Assembly: GCF_003721225.1 (NCBI RefSeq)
Contig: NZ_RIZI01000142.1
Coordinates: forward strand, 1 to 20,766
Direction of reading: 5' to 3'
DNA length: 20,766 bases
Origin: Acidithiobacillus sulfuriphilus
GTDB taxonomy: Bacteria; Pseudomonadota; Gammaproteobacteria; Acidithiobacillales; Acidithiobacillaceae
Shown here: in pieces, positions 6,141 through 14,199 of the stretch
How positions within the stretch are numbered: the first letter of the stretch is position 1
Layout of the letters: each line of letters opens with the position of its first letter
Program-made: the position numbers and the translations under genes
Notes under the pieces: generated by a model
Databases searched by the model: none
Told to the model about the DNA's origin: nothing
What the model saw: the letters and a program-made list of their open reading frames with translations, nothing else

Positions 6141-7700
6141 ATGCAGCACTGGAGTCGTCGTCAATTTTTGCAAGCCCTGGGCGCAGGCAGCGCGGCAGGG
6201 CTGGCCTGCCATCCCCTCTCCGCCCTGGCCGCGGCGGAAAACAGCGACCAGATCGCCGGTCTGCGCCAACACATCCGCCACATCGTCGTCATCTACCAGG
6301 AAAACCGCAGCTTCGACCACTACTTCGGGGCATACCGGCACCCGCGTGGCGCTGCTGTCGCCAACCTCCTCGGACCCGACGGCAAAATCAGCGCCGCCTT
6401 CGACAATCTGCAGAAGAATCCGGCAGGCATCCCTTACTCCACGCTACCCATGCCCGAAGAACTGCCCAGCCTGCAACGCAGCCTTCTGCCCAACCGCCCC
6501 TTCGCGGTCGGCCCCTACGTCGCCGCCGACCAGAACATCCCCTGGGACCCCGCCCATCTCTTTTTCCGCATGCAGCGGGAAGCGAACGGCGGCAAGATGG
6601 ATCGCTTTGTCGGCATGGCCCTGAGCAAAGGCCACTTTTCTCTGGACCACGCCCCCGTTTCCGACGTGGACAGCATGCAGGCCGCCTACTCGGTATCGCG
6701 GCCCAGCGGTGCCGTCCTCGGCTACTACACCCGCCAGGACCTCCCCTTCTACCACGCCCTCGCCGACCACTACGTCCTTTTCGATCACTTTCATCAGGCC
6801 ATGTTTGGCGGCTCCACCGGCAACGCCCTCTTCCTCGCCGCCGCCCGCACCTGCCAGGACCCCAAGGCGCCCCGCGAATGGCGCGTGCCCAAGGACATGT
6901 CCTACGTCGACCTGCCCTATGATCAGGCGGGCTACCTCATCAACAACCTGCCGCCGTTGCAGGGCCCCACGGACGCCATCCCGGAAAAGCTCGCCATCGC
7001 CCCCGATCCGGCCGCCCAGGACTTCGCCAACATCGGCGACCGCCTCGATGCCGCCGGCGTCCCCTGGGCCTGGTACCAGGAGGGCTGGGACCGGGTAAAG
7101 CCCTGGGCCATGAAGGACGCCTTCGGGCCCGGCGACGGCTCGGCCATCGTCGATAGCGGCGGTCTCTACGTCCCCCACCACAACCCCTTCCAGTACTTCG
7201 CCCGCTGGAAAACCTACGTCCGGGGCGGCCACCTCCGCGACGTCACCGATTTCTTCGGCGACGTCCAGGCCGGCCGGCTACCCGCCGTCAGCTTCCTCAA
7301 GGCATCGGCCAGCCACAACGAACACCCGGCCGACTCCGCGCCGCGCTGGGGCATGGACTATGTGCAGGGCATTCTCAACAGTCTCGCCAAAAGCCCCGCC
7401 TGGCCCCATACGCTGGTCCTCATCACCTACGACGAAGGCGGCGGTTTCTGGGACCATGTTCCCCCGCCGGCGCGGGATTATTTCGGCCCCGGCACCCGCG
7501 TCCCCGCCCTGCTCGTGAGCGCCTGGGCGCGTCCCGGCTATGTGGACCACCGCATCGCCGACACCACCAGCATCCTCCGGCTCATCGAAACGCGCTTCCA
7601 GCTCCCGCCCCTGAACGAACGGGACGCCGCAGCCTATGCCCTGACGGATGGACTGGATTTCAGCGGGAAAGTGCGGGACCCGGCGTTTACGTTTATCTGA
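6141..7700 (+). CDS. Tat-exported phosphoesterase (acid phosphatase AcpA / phospholipase C family, PF04185), copy 2
   Basis: A 519-residue phosphohydrolase, first gene of the Pho-controlled operon. Starts are possible at GTG 6135, ATG 6138 and ATG 6141; 6141 is preferred because GGGAG ends 7 bases upstream and because the protein then aligns residue-for-residue, with no gap, to copy 1 over 517 positions. The Tat signal is SRRQFLQ (5-11) with a hydrophobic core and an AxA cleavage region near residue 32. YQENRSFDHYFG (52-63), GGSTGN (223-228) and YDEGGGFWDH (430-439) sit at the same residue numbers as in copy 1. By hand count about 310 of 517 residues are identical. Differences cluster in the signal peptide and at 161-180 and 238-256, which may alter substrate choice. 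The product should act in the periplasm, or outside the cell if passed on by a secretion system. The receptor gene TBDT2 follows after 94 bases. Confidence 0.93.
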   Translation: MQHWSRRQFLQALGAGSAAGLACHPLSALAAAENSDQIAGLRQHIRHIVVIYQENRSFDHYFGAYRHPRGAAVANLLGPDGKISAAFDNLQKNPAGIPYSTLPMPEELPSLQRSLLPNRPFAVGPYVAADQNIPWDPAHLFFRMQREANGGKMDRFVGMALSKGHFSLDHAPVSDVDSMQAAYSVSRPSGAVLGYYTRQDLPFYHALADHYVLFDHFHQAMFGGSTGNALFLAAARTCQDPKAPREWRVPKDMSYVDLPYDQAGYLINNLPPLQGPTDAIPEKLAIAPDPAAQDFANIGDRLDAAGVPWAWYQEGWDRVKPWAMKDAFGPGDGSAIVDSGGLYVPHHNPFQYFARWKTYVRGGHLRDVTDFFGDVQAGRLPAVSFLKASASHNEHPADSAPRWGMDYVQGILNSLAKSPAWPHTLVLITYDEGGGFWDHVPPPARDYFGPGTRVPALLVSAWARPGYVDHRIADTTSILRLIETRFQLPPLNERDAAAYALTDGLDFSGKVRDPAFTFI

Positions 7701-7794
7701 TGGGAGATTATCCATGAGCTGTAGATAGCATGGGCACAATTATCGTATCACCTTGATCAATTAGAAAATTTAACACCCCAGATAGGGAGCGACC

Positions 7795-10002
7795 ATGACC
7801 AAGATGCACTCCACTGCCTTGCGCAGCGCGGTAGCCTTTGCCGTTTTTACCCTCAGCAGCGGCGCCGCCTTTGCCGCCGATGAATCCCTCGGTACCGTCA
7901 CCGGTACGGCCGGTGCCGCCAATAACTTTTTCGGCAGCGCACCGGCCGGCAATGTCGGGCAGACGCCAAGCGAAGACCTGAAAAAGATCCAGCGATTCAA
8001 AATAGACGCCACCAACGCCGAAACCCTCATCACCAAGGGGCAATTCGACCTCATCACCCCCACCGATTCTTACACCCAGGCCCTGCGCAACATGCCCAAC
8101 ACCCTCGTCGTCAGCAGCGGCGACAGCATGGACGGCGATGACATATACATCAATGGGTTCGGCAAAACCCTCATCAATTTCACCCTGGACGGCATACCAC
8201 TCAACGACAACGATAGCTACACCTTCTACAGCAACGAATTCATCCCCAGCCGCCTGATATCCGGCACCAGATACTATCCCGGCGCCGAATCCGCCGCCAT
8301 TCCCGGCCTGTCTTCCTTCGGCGGCTCCGTGGAAACCTACAGCCTCCAGCCCTCTCCTTACCCCTTTGTCCGTCCCCTGGCCGGGGTCGGGTCCTTTGGC
8401 AAATACAATGCCGGCGGCCTCATCAATACCGGCCTTTTCCTGCGAAACATTGCCCCCACCTCCGCCTGGGTCTATTTCAACAAGAACCAGCGGGATGGCT
8501 ATTTCCAGAACAATCCAGCGGTGCAAAACCAGTTCCTCTTCAAATCGGTTTCGCAAATCGGGCCCGGCCAGCTCACCTTGTTCTTCAGCCAGAACAACCA
8601 GCGCTTCAATTACTACAACGGCGCCACGGCTGCGCAGATCGCCCAGTATGGTCGCGACTACAACAGCAATACCGACCAGCCCTTCCTCGCCAATGGCAAA
8701 CCCAACACCGCCTACACCGGCTACAATTACAATCAATACCTCAATTGGCTGAGCTATGCCAAATATGAGGCGCAATTCTCCTCGGTCAAATTCTCCAATC
8801 AGTTTTACTACTACTATGGCAATGGTTTTAGCGCTGGCGCCAGCACCTTCAGCCAAACCGTACTGGCGCCCAATGGCAGCATTGTCCGCGCCGCCCCGCC
8901 GAGCAACGGCGTATTGCAACGTCAGAACGTCAACCAGACCGATCGCTGGGGCAATATCCTGCGCATGAGCTTTCCCCTCGGGCCGGTGGCCACCGAGCTG
9001 GGTTTCTGGTTCAACCACAACGACACCACCCACGACAGCCAGTATTACAACGGCAACGCCTATGTCGGCTCCAGCTACCTCGAACCGGTGGTCACCGACA
9101 CCTATGAGCCCTACGTCGCCCTCACCTATCAGCCCATGGACAGCCTCAAATTCAGCGCCGGCGTCAAATATCTCTATGCCACCCGCGATTTCCGCGACGA
9201 TACCGCCCTGGCCCAGGGCAAACCGGGGCAGTTCAACGCCACCTTCCGTTCCCTGCTACCTTCCCTCGGCGTCAACTATCGCATCCTGGACAATTGGCAC
9301 ATCTATGCCAACTTCACCCAAAACAGCAACCCTCCCGGATATAACCAATTCTACACCGGCACCTACAATGCCAGCTTGAATCCGCAGAAGGCCAACACCT
9401 ACGATATCGGCACCGTCTGGGATACGGGCGTATGGTCGGGCGCGCTGGACCTCTTCCGCGTGGATTTTCAGAACTACATCCTCTCCACCACCGTCGTCCT
9501 TCCCGGCAGCGCCATCAACCAGACGGTCCTCGCCAACGCCGGCACCGCCATCAACCAGGGCATCAGTTGGCAGAACAACTTTGTCATCAATGACATTTTC
9601 AGCGCCTACGCCAACTTCGGTTTCCTCGACGCCCGGCTCAAATCGGCCGGCAAGCCCTTTCCCTATGCGCCCCATCATACCGAGGCGGTGGGCCTGATCG
9701 TGCGTTACCGCGGCTTCCGCGGCAGCATCGGCGTCAACGAAATTGGCAACGCCTATTATGCCTTGGGCGGCAGCTTCCTGCCCTTGGGCAGCCGCTTCTA
9801 CACCGATGCCAGCCTGCGCTACACCTTCCGCAATGCACCCCTGGGCCGGAGTCTGGGCTTCAAGAGCGTGAGCGCCGGCCTGTATCTCAATAATCTCTTC
9901 GATCGCAGCTATATCCAGAGTTATACCGGCAGTTCGGGCAACCCCAACAGGAAGCTCAACCTGCCCACCAACGTCTATGCCTCCCTGGAGGCCACCTTCT
10001 AA
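7795..10002 (+). CDS. TonB-dependent outer-membrane receptor (TBDT2)
   Basis: A 735-residue receptor. The start at ATG 7795 has GGGAG 5 bases upstream and gives a Sec signal peptide cleaved near AFAA-DES (residues 27-29). A possible TonB box, SLGTVTGTA (31-39), follows and resembles the INVGQVNA segment of TBDT1. Plug signatures include ALRNMPNTLV, INGFGKTLINFTLDGIPLND and FGGSVETYSL. The barrel has abundant Tyr/Asn loops and ends VYASLEATF with terminal Phe. It lies between phosphoesterase 2 and exbB on the same strand. The 94-base gap before it holds no convincing promoter or Pho box, so it probably depends on the promoter at 6050. Its loops are Asn/Tyr/Gly-rich without a known siderophore or B12 signature; the substrate is inferred from context to be a phosphate-containing compound. 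Confidence 0.93.
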   Translation: MTKMHSTALRSAVAFAVFTLSSGAAFAADESLGTVTGTAGAANNFFGSAPAGNVGQTPSEDLKKIQRFKIDATNAETLITKGQFDLITPTDSYTQALRNMPNTLVVSSGDSMDGDDIYINGFGKTLINFTLDGIPLNDNDSYTFYSNEFIPSRLISGTRYYPGAESAAIPGLSSFGGSVETYSLQPSPYPFVRPLAGVGSFGKYNAGGLINTGLFLRNIAPTSAWVYFNKNQRDGYFQNNPAVQNQFLFKSVSQIGPGQLTLFFSQNNQRFNYYNGATAAQIAQYGRDYNSNTDQPFLANGKPNTAYTGYNYNQYLNWLSYAKYEAQFSSVKFSNQFYYYYGNGFSAGASTFSQTVLAPNGSIVRAAPPSNGVLQRQNVNQTDRWGNILRMSFPLGPVATELGFWFNHNDTTHDSQYYNGNAYVGSSYLEPVVTDTYEPYVALTYQPMDSLKFSAGVKYLYATRDFRDDTALAQGKPGQFNATFRSLLPSLGVNYRILDNWHIYANFTQNSNPPGYNQFYTGTYNASLNPQKANTYDIGTVWDTGVWSGALDLFRVDFQNYILSTTVVLPGSAINQTVLANAGTAINQGISWQNNFVINDIFSAYANFGFLDARLKSAGKPFPYAPHHTEAVGLIVRYRGFRGSIGVNEIGNAYYALGGSFLPLGSRFYTDASLRYTFRNAPLGRSLGFKSVSAGLYLNNLFDRSYIQSYTGSSGNPNRKLNLPTNVYASLEATF

Positions 10003-10011
10003 AAACCCGGA

Positions 10012-10042
10012 CGGGTGCCCCACCCGGGACACCCCCTTTTTT
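10012..10042 (+). other. Hairpin and T-run between TBDT2 and exbB (possible attenuator)
   Basis: CGGGTG and CACCCG pair around a CCC loop, and six T lie 10 bases further on. GGGTG can also pair with the later CACCC to make a hairpin closer to the T-run. The spacing is not ideal for a terminator. Partial termination here would lower exbBD-tonB2 and later genes relative to phosphoesterase 2 and TBDT2. Confidence 0.35.
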
Positions 10043-10058
10043 CAAGTGGAGTTAGCCC

Positions 10059-10736
10059 ATGAACTGGACCCAAATTGCCGACGTCGCCACCATGTCCGGC
10101 GGCATTCTTTACCTCATGCCCATCCTGCTGCTCATTGCCCTGACCGTCAGCATCGAGCGCTTCCTCTTTCTCAATCGCATGGTGCGCCTGGGTAATGAGG
10201 CGGCCCTGGCCGTCGAAGATCTGCCCAACCTGCAGGGACGGGCCCTGGCGGAGATCGCCGAGAAGAGCGCCTTCCCCTTCCGCGCCATCCTCGAAGGGCC
10301 GGTGCGTTTTCCGCACATCAAAGACAGCGGACGCCTTTCGGAGATCCTCCAGGAAGCGGTGATGCGGCAGGTGCCGGTATTGGACAAGCGCCTGTGGATA
10401 CTCGACACCACCGTCACCCTCGCCCCCCTGCTGGGCCTGCTGGGCACCATCATCGGCATGTTCCACGCCTTCCAGGTGCTGAACAACGCCGCCCAGAACC
10501 CCACCCTCATCACCGGCTCCGTGGCCGAAGCCCTGCTCGCCACCGCGGCCGGACTGATCATCGCCATTGTCGGCCTGGTGGCCTTCAACGGCCTGCACAA
10601 TCGCATGCGCTACGTCGTTCACCAGATGGAGACCCTGCGCACCATGCTCATCAACCGCCTGGAGGGCCTCGATCACAGCCACGCCCTGATCCACAGCGAG
10701 GCCCAGCCCCTCATTTACGCCGCCGCGGAGGCCTGA
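10059..10736 (+). CDS. exbB: ExbB-family proton channel subunit
   Basis: A 225-residue member of the MotA/TolQ/ExbB family that forms, with ExbD, the inner-membrane proton channel energising TonB. GGAG ends 7 bases before ATG 10059. Three membrane segments are seen at about 14-34, 119-139 and 157-177, with a cytoplasmic loop between the first two. The channel motifs APLLGLLGTIIGM (122-134) and EALLATAAGL (157-166, including the conserved Thr162) are intact. ExbB is favoured over TolQ or MotA because exbD and tonB follow immediately, 2 and 5 bases apart, in a near-fused cassette. Its placement inside a phosphatase/receptor operon suggests a motor devoted to these receptors rather than to general iron uptake. 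Confidence 0.95.
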   Translation: MNWTQIADVATMSGGILYLMPILLLIALTVSIERFLFLNRMVRLGNEAALAVEDLPNLQGRALAEIAEKSAFPFRAILEGPVRFPHIKDSGRLSEILQEAVMRQVPVLDKRLWILDTTVTLAPLLGLLGTIIGMFHAFQVLNNAAQNPTLITGSVAEALLATAAGLIIAIVGLVAFNGLHNRMRYVVHQMETLRTMLINRLEGLDHSHALIHSEAQPLIYAAAEA

Positions 10737-10738
10737 GC

Positions 10739-11128
10739 ATGCAATATCTGGAAATGCGCAAGGGGCGGGTAGAGATCATCCCCATGATCGACATCATGCT
10801 CTTCCTGCTGATCTTCTTCATCATGGTGACGATCCACATGATCCCCACCCAGGGGCTGCCCGCGCAGATGCCCGGTTCCAGCACCGCCCGCGATCTGCCC
10901 AAGCCCAAGGTCGTCCTCACCCTGCGCCAGTCCGGTGAAGTAGAGACGGACGGCCACGCCATTAGCCTGCCGGATCTGGAAGCCAGGCTCCGTCAGGGCA
11001 ATCCTGCCGAGACCCAGGTCACCATCGCCGCCGACAAGGGCGCCGACATCCAGGCCCTGGTCAAGGTCATGGACACCTGCCGCCACGCCGGCGTCAGCGC
11101 CATCGGCCTGGCGGCCAAGCCGGAGTAG
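10739..11128 (+). CDS. exbD: ExbD-family channel subunit
   Basis: A 129-residue partner of ExbB with one N-terminal membrane anchor and a small periplasmic domain. The start at ATG 10739 has GGAGG 7 bases upstream, inside the end of exbB. Residues 11-35 (VEIIPMIDIMLFLLIFF) carry the key membrane Asp (Asp18) that protonates in this family; the P-M-I-D-I-M pattern is diagnostic. The C-terminal half (VVLTLRQSGEVETDG, LEARLRQ, VTIAADKGADIQALVKVMDTCRHAGV) matches the ExbD/TolR periplasmic fold. Only two bases separate it from exbB, and five separate it from tonB2, so translation of the three is probably coupled. Confidence 0.95.
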   Translation: MQYLEMRKGRVEIIPMIDIMLFLLIFFIMVTIHMIPTQGLPAQMPGSSTARDLPKPKVVLTLRQSGEVETDGHAISLPDLEARLRQGNPAETQVTIAADKGADIQALVKVMDTCRHAGVSAIGLAAKPE

Positions 11129-11133
11129 GAATC

Positions 11134-11862
11134 TTGACCACTGCCCTCGCATCCCCGTTGTTCCACCCCCCGGAAGAAGGCCCCCTGCTGCGGCGGGCCT
11201 TGCTGGCCGCCGTGGCAGTGGAATTGCTGGTAATCGGCAACATGGCATTTTTCTTCCGTCAGGAAAAGCCGCAATCCCCGTCCATTCCCCCTATGCAACT
11301 GGCGCTGATCGCTCCGGAGCCGGCCAAGGTCATTCCACCGCCACCAAGACCGGCAGCCCAACCCAAGGCGACACCCAAGCCCATGCCAAAACCGGTAGCG
11401 AAGCCGCTTCCACGGCCCATCAGCCAACCGGCGGAGGCGCCGCGGCCGGCCACCACGGCACCGAGCCCATTGCCCGCTGCGCCGTCTCTTCCGTCGCCTG
11501 TGAGCGCCCCGCCGGTCCAGAACGCCAACCCGGTCAAAAGCGACCCCGGGCCCAGGGAGGACCGGGCCGGAGAAGGACAATATGCCGGCAGGGTGGCGAG
11601 CGAGATCGAAAAACACAAGGTCTATCCCGCCAGTGCCAAAGAACTCGACATGACCGGCGACGTCGTCCTTGCCTACACCATCAGCCGGCAAGGCAGCGTA
11701 GTGGAGGCGTCGATCCTCAAGTCCTCCGGCTTCAAGCTGCTCGACGAAACCGCCTTGAAGGCCCTGCGCGCCAGCCGCTTTGACGCCATGACCGCCGGCC
11801 TATGGCCCGGAGCCCCCAGCAAGACCTTCACCACCACCGTGCATTTCGCATTAGACGACTGA
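11134..11862 (+). CDS. tonB: TonB energy-transducing protein (tonB2)
   Basis: A 242-residue TonB. The start is TTG 11134, with GGAG 8 bases upstream across the exbD stop; no in-frame ATG or GTG precedes the membrane anchor, so this rare start is the only one that fits. A single membrane segment (about 18-40) is followed by the short motif PPMQLALIAPEP, which recurs in tonB3, then a long Pro/Lys/Ala linker (about 50-145) and a C-terminal domain (KHKVYPASAKELDMTGDVVLAYTI, GSVVEASILKSSG, LDETALKALRAS). The YP motif and the strand order agree with TonB_C. It completes an exbB-exbD-tonB cassette and lies 20 bases before TBDT3, its likely client. Confidence 0.93.
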   Translation: MTTALASPLFHPPEEGPLLRRALLAAVAVELLVIGNMAFFFRQEKPQSPSIPPMQLALIAPEPAKVIPPPPRPAAQPKATPKPMPKPVAKPLPRPISQPAEAPRPATTAPSPLPAAPSLPSPVSAPPVQNANPVKSDPGPREDRAGEGQYAGRVASEIEKHKVYPASAKELDMTGDVVLAYTISRQGSVVEASILKSSGFKLLDETALKALRASRFDAMTAGLWPGAPSKTFTTTVHFALDD

Positions 11863-11882
11863 CATCACCGAGGGAGCTAACA

Positions 11883-14099
11883 ATGAAGCACATCGTGACA
11901 CCACGCGCCATCGTCAAGGCCATCCTGGCCGCCACCTTCATCGGCCCCGTTCCGGCCCTTGCCGATGATCCGGTCAAAACCGACGATATCTCGGTATTCG
12001 GCCAGAAGGAAACGCGGCAGGTCCTGACCATGACCCGTTCGGAACTCAGTGAGGCCCCGCCGGGATATAGCCCCCTGGCCTCCCTGCAGAAGCTGCCCGG
12101 CGTATTCTTTTCCTCATCAGACCCCCTCGGCAACTACGAGTGGGCCAGCCGCTTCAGTATCCGGGGTTTCAACCAGAACCAGCTCGGTTTCACGCTGGAT
12201 GGATTACCCCTGGGCGATCAGAGCTACGGCAACAACAACGGCCTTTCCATCGGGCGCGCCATCAGCCAGGAAAACATCAGCCGGGTCAGCGTATCCGAAG
12301 GGGCCAGCGATACCGGCACGGCCTCCACCAGCAACTTGGGCGGCAGTGTTCAGTTCTTTTCCGTCGATCCCAAGAATCGCTTCGGCGTGACCCTGGCCGA
12401 GACCTATGGCAGCGCCAACTCCAGCCGCACCTTTCTGCGCCTGGATACCGGCGACATGGGTGCCCATACCAAGGCCTTCGTCAGCCTCCTCTATGGCCGC
12501 GCCGACAAATGGAAAGGCTATGGCCCGCAAAGCGAAAAACAACTCAACGCCAAGATCGTACACTTCTTCGGTGAGAGCAAGATCACGGCTTTTGTCGACC
12601 TATCCCGCCGTGATGAAAGCGACTACGCCGATCTCTCCCTCGACTCCCAGCGGCGCCTGGGCTGGAACTGGGACAATTATGCCCCGGATTTTCAGCGCGC
12701 CGTCAACGCCGCCAGGGGCATCTTTACCGGCGGCGTGACCAGCGTTGACGATGCCTATTATTTCGCCCGTGGCCTGCGCAACGACGAACTGGCTTATGTG
12801 AACGCCAATCTCAAGCTCTCCGCCATAGCCCGTCTCGATACCACCGTCTATTATCACCACAATGATGGGCAAGGGCATTGGTACACCCCTTATGTGCCCT
12901 CCCCATCGGGCCTGCCCATATCCATCCGCACCACGGAATATGGCATCAGCCGGGGCGGCGTCATCTCTTCGCTGGTGGCGCAGCTCAACAATCACCAACT
13001 CAGCGCCGGATTCTGGTATGAATACAATAAACATCAGCTTGCCCGGAATTACTACAATATCACCTCAGGTGACATCAATGCCTACGATCATTTTCTCAGC
13101 AACCCCTTTGCCACGGCTTTCTTGCAGCAGTTCAACACCACTACCTGGCAATTCTTCGCCCAGGATCAGGCCACCTTCTTCAACGACCGGCTAAAAGTAA
13201 CCTTGGGCGTCAAAAGCCCCCATGTGAACATTGATGCCAGCTCCCTGGTGGGCAATCGCGCCGCCGGTTCCATCAGCGCCCAGCGCGGCCTCCTGCCGCA
13301 GGTGGGCCTGAATTACCAGCTCACCCCATCGGAGAATGTTTTCTTCTCCTACGCCCAGAACATGCGCGCCTTTCAACCGGGCGTTAGCGGACCGTTCTCC
13401 ACCACGCAGGCCGCTTTCAACGCCACCTCCGGCAGCCTCAAACCGGAAACTTCCCAGACCCTGGATATCGGCATCAAGACCCAGCGGGGCAATTTCCAGG
13501 CGTCGCTGGATGCGTATCTGGTCAACTTTGATAACCGCTTGCTGAGTATCTCCCAGTGCGCGGGCATTCTCGGCTGCCCCTCCACCCTGGCCAACGTAGG
13601 CTCCGTGCATACCCGCGGCGTGGAAGGCGCCTTTCAATGGTCGCCCGTCCAGGATGTGACCTGGTACAATTCATTGACTTATACCTCTTCCAAGTACCAG
13701 TCAGACTATCTGGACGGCACGACCCTGGTACGGGCCGCCGGTAAAAATGTCGTGGATGCCCCGCGCCTGATGTTTGCCACCCAGCTTGCCTATGAACATG
13801 CCGGTTTCTTCGGCCGCCTCGGTGCAAAATATGCGGGTGAGCGCTATTACACCTACACCAATGACGCCAAAGTGCCGGGCTACTGGCTGACGGACCTCAG
13901 CACCGGCTACCGCCTGCGCCGCGTCCTCGGACTCCAGGAACTGCGCTTCCAGTTGAACATCACCAACCTCCTCAACGAAAACTACTGGGCCACCATCGGT
14001 ACCAACGGCTTTGTCTCCTCGGATCCGCAGGGACAGTTCTGGACCCTGCAAAACGGCGCGCCACGCCAGGTCTTCGGTACGGTGAGCGGCACCTTCTGA
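11883..14099 (+). CDS. TonB-dependent outer-membrane receptor (TBDT3)
   Basis: A 738-residue receptor. ATG 11883 is preceded by AGGGAG with 6 bases between; the longer open frame to 11802 overlaps tonB2 and is not used. The Sec signal ends near PALA (residue 27), and a classical TonB box, DDISVFGQ (34-41), follows. The plug has LQKLPGVFFSSSDP, FSIRGFNQNQLGFTLDGLPLGD, ISRVSVSEGAS and LGGSVQFFS; the barrel ends VFGTVSGTF. It is less like TBDT1 and TBDT2 than they are like each other at the N-terminus, so the three receptors may take different ligands. It sits between tonB2 and the propeller-phosphoesterase gene. Ligand unknown. Confidence 0.93.
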   Translation: MKHIVTPRAIVKAILAATFIGPVPALADDPVKTDDISVFGQKETRQVLTMTRSELSEAPPGYSPLASLQKLPGVFFSSSDPLGNYEWASRFSIRGFNQNQLGFTLDGLPLGDQSYGNNNGLSIGRAISQENISRVSVSEGASDTGTASTSNLGGSVQFFSVDPKNRFGVTLAETYGSANSSRTFLRLDTGDMGAHTKAFVSLLYGRADKWKGYGPQSEKQLNAKIVHFFGESKITAFVDLSRRDESDYADLSLDSQRRLGWNWDNYAPDFQRAVNAARGIFTGGVTSVDDAYYFARGLRNDELAYVNANLKLSAIARLDTTVYYHHNDGQGHWYTPYVPSPSGLPISIRTTEYGISRGGVISSLVAQLNNHQLSAGFWYEYNKHQLARNYYNITSGDINAYDHFLSNPFATAFLQQFNTTTWQFFAQDQATFFNDRLKVTLGVKSPHVNIDASSLVGNRAAGSISAQRGLLPQVGLNYQLTPSENVFFSYAQNMRAFQPGVSGPFSTTQAAFNATSGSLKPETSQTLDIGIKTQRGNFQASLDAYLVNFDNRLLSISQCAGILGCPSTLANVGSVHTRGVEGAFQWSPVQDVTWYNSLTYTSSKYQSDYLDGTTLVRAAGKNVVDAPRLMFATQLAYEHAGFFGRLGAKYAGERYYTYTNDAKVPGYWLTDLSTGYRLRRVLGLQELRFQLNITNLLNENYWATIGTNGFVSSDPQGQFWTLQNGAPRQVFGTVSGTF

Positions 14100-14107
14100 T
14101 GCATTTC

Positions 14108-14146
14108 CGGGCACGGACAGGCCATCGCCACGTGCCCGCATTTTCT
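14108..14146 (+). other. Hairpin between TBDT3 and the fusion phosphoesterase gene
   Basis: CGGGCACG (14108-14115) pairs perfectly with CGTGCCCG (14131-14138) around a 15-base loop that holds an inner GGC-CATC-GCC. A short T-rich stretch (TTTTCTT) follows. It could be a weak terminator or an mRNA-stabilising structure inside the operon. Confidence 0.45.
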
Positions 14147-14199
14147 TCCCTACGTTGCGTTACATGCCGAAACATCGGCGAAAATACTGGAGCCTATTC

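Noticed and set aside
14154..14190. Possible Pho units TTACAT and AAACAT before the fusion enzyme gene
   Set aside because: They are 10, not 11, bases apart and match the consensus poorly. A -10-like AATACT there would put the start point too close to the ATG.
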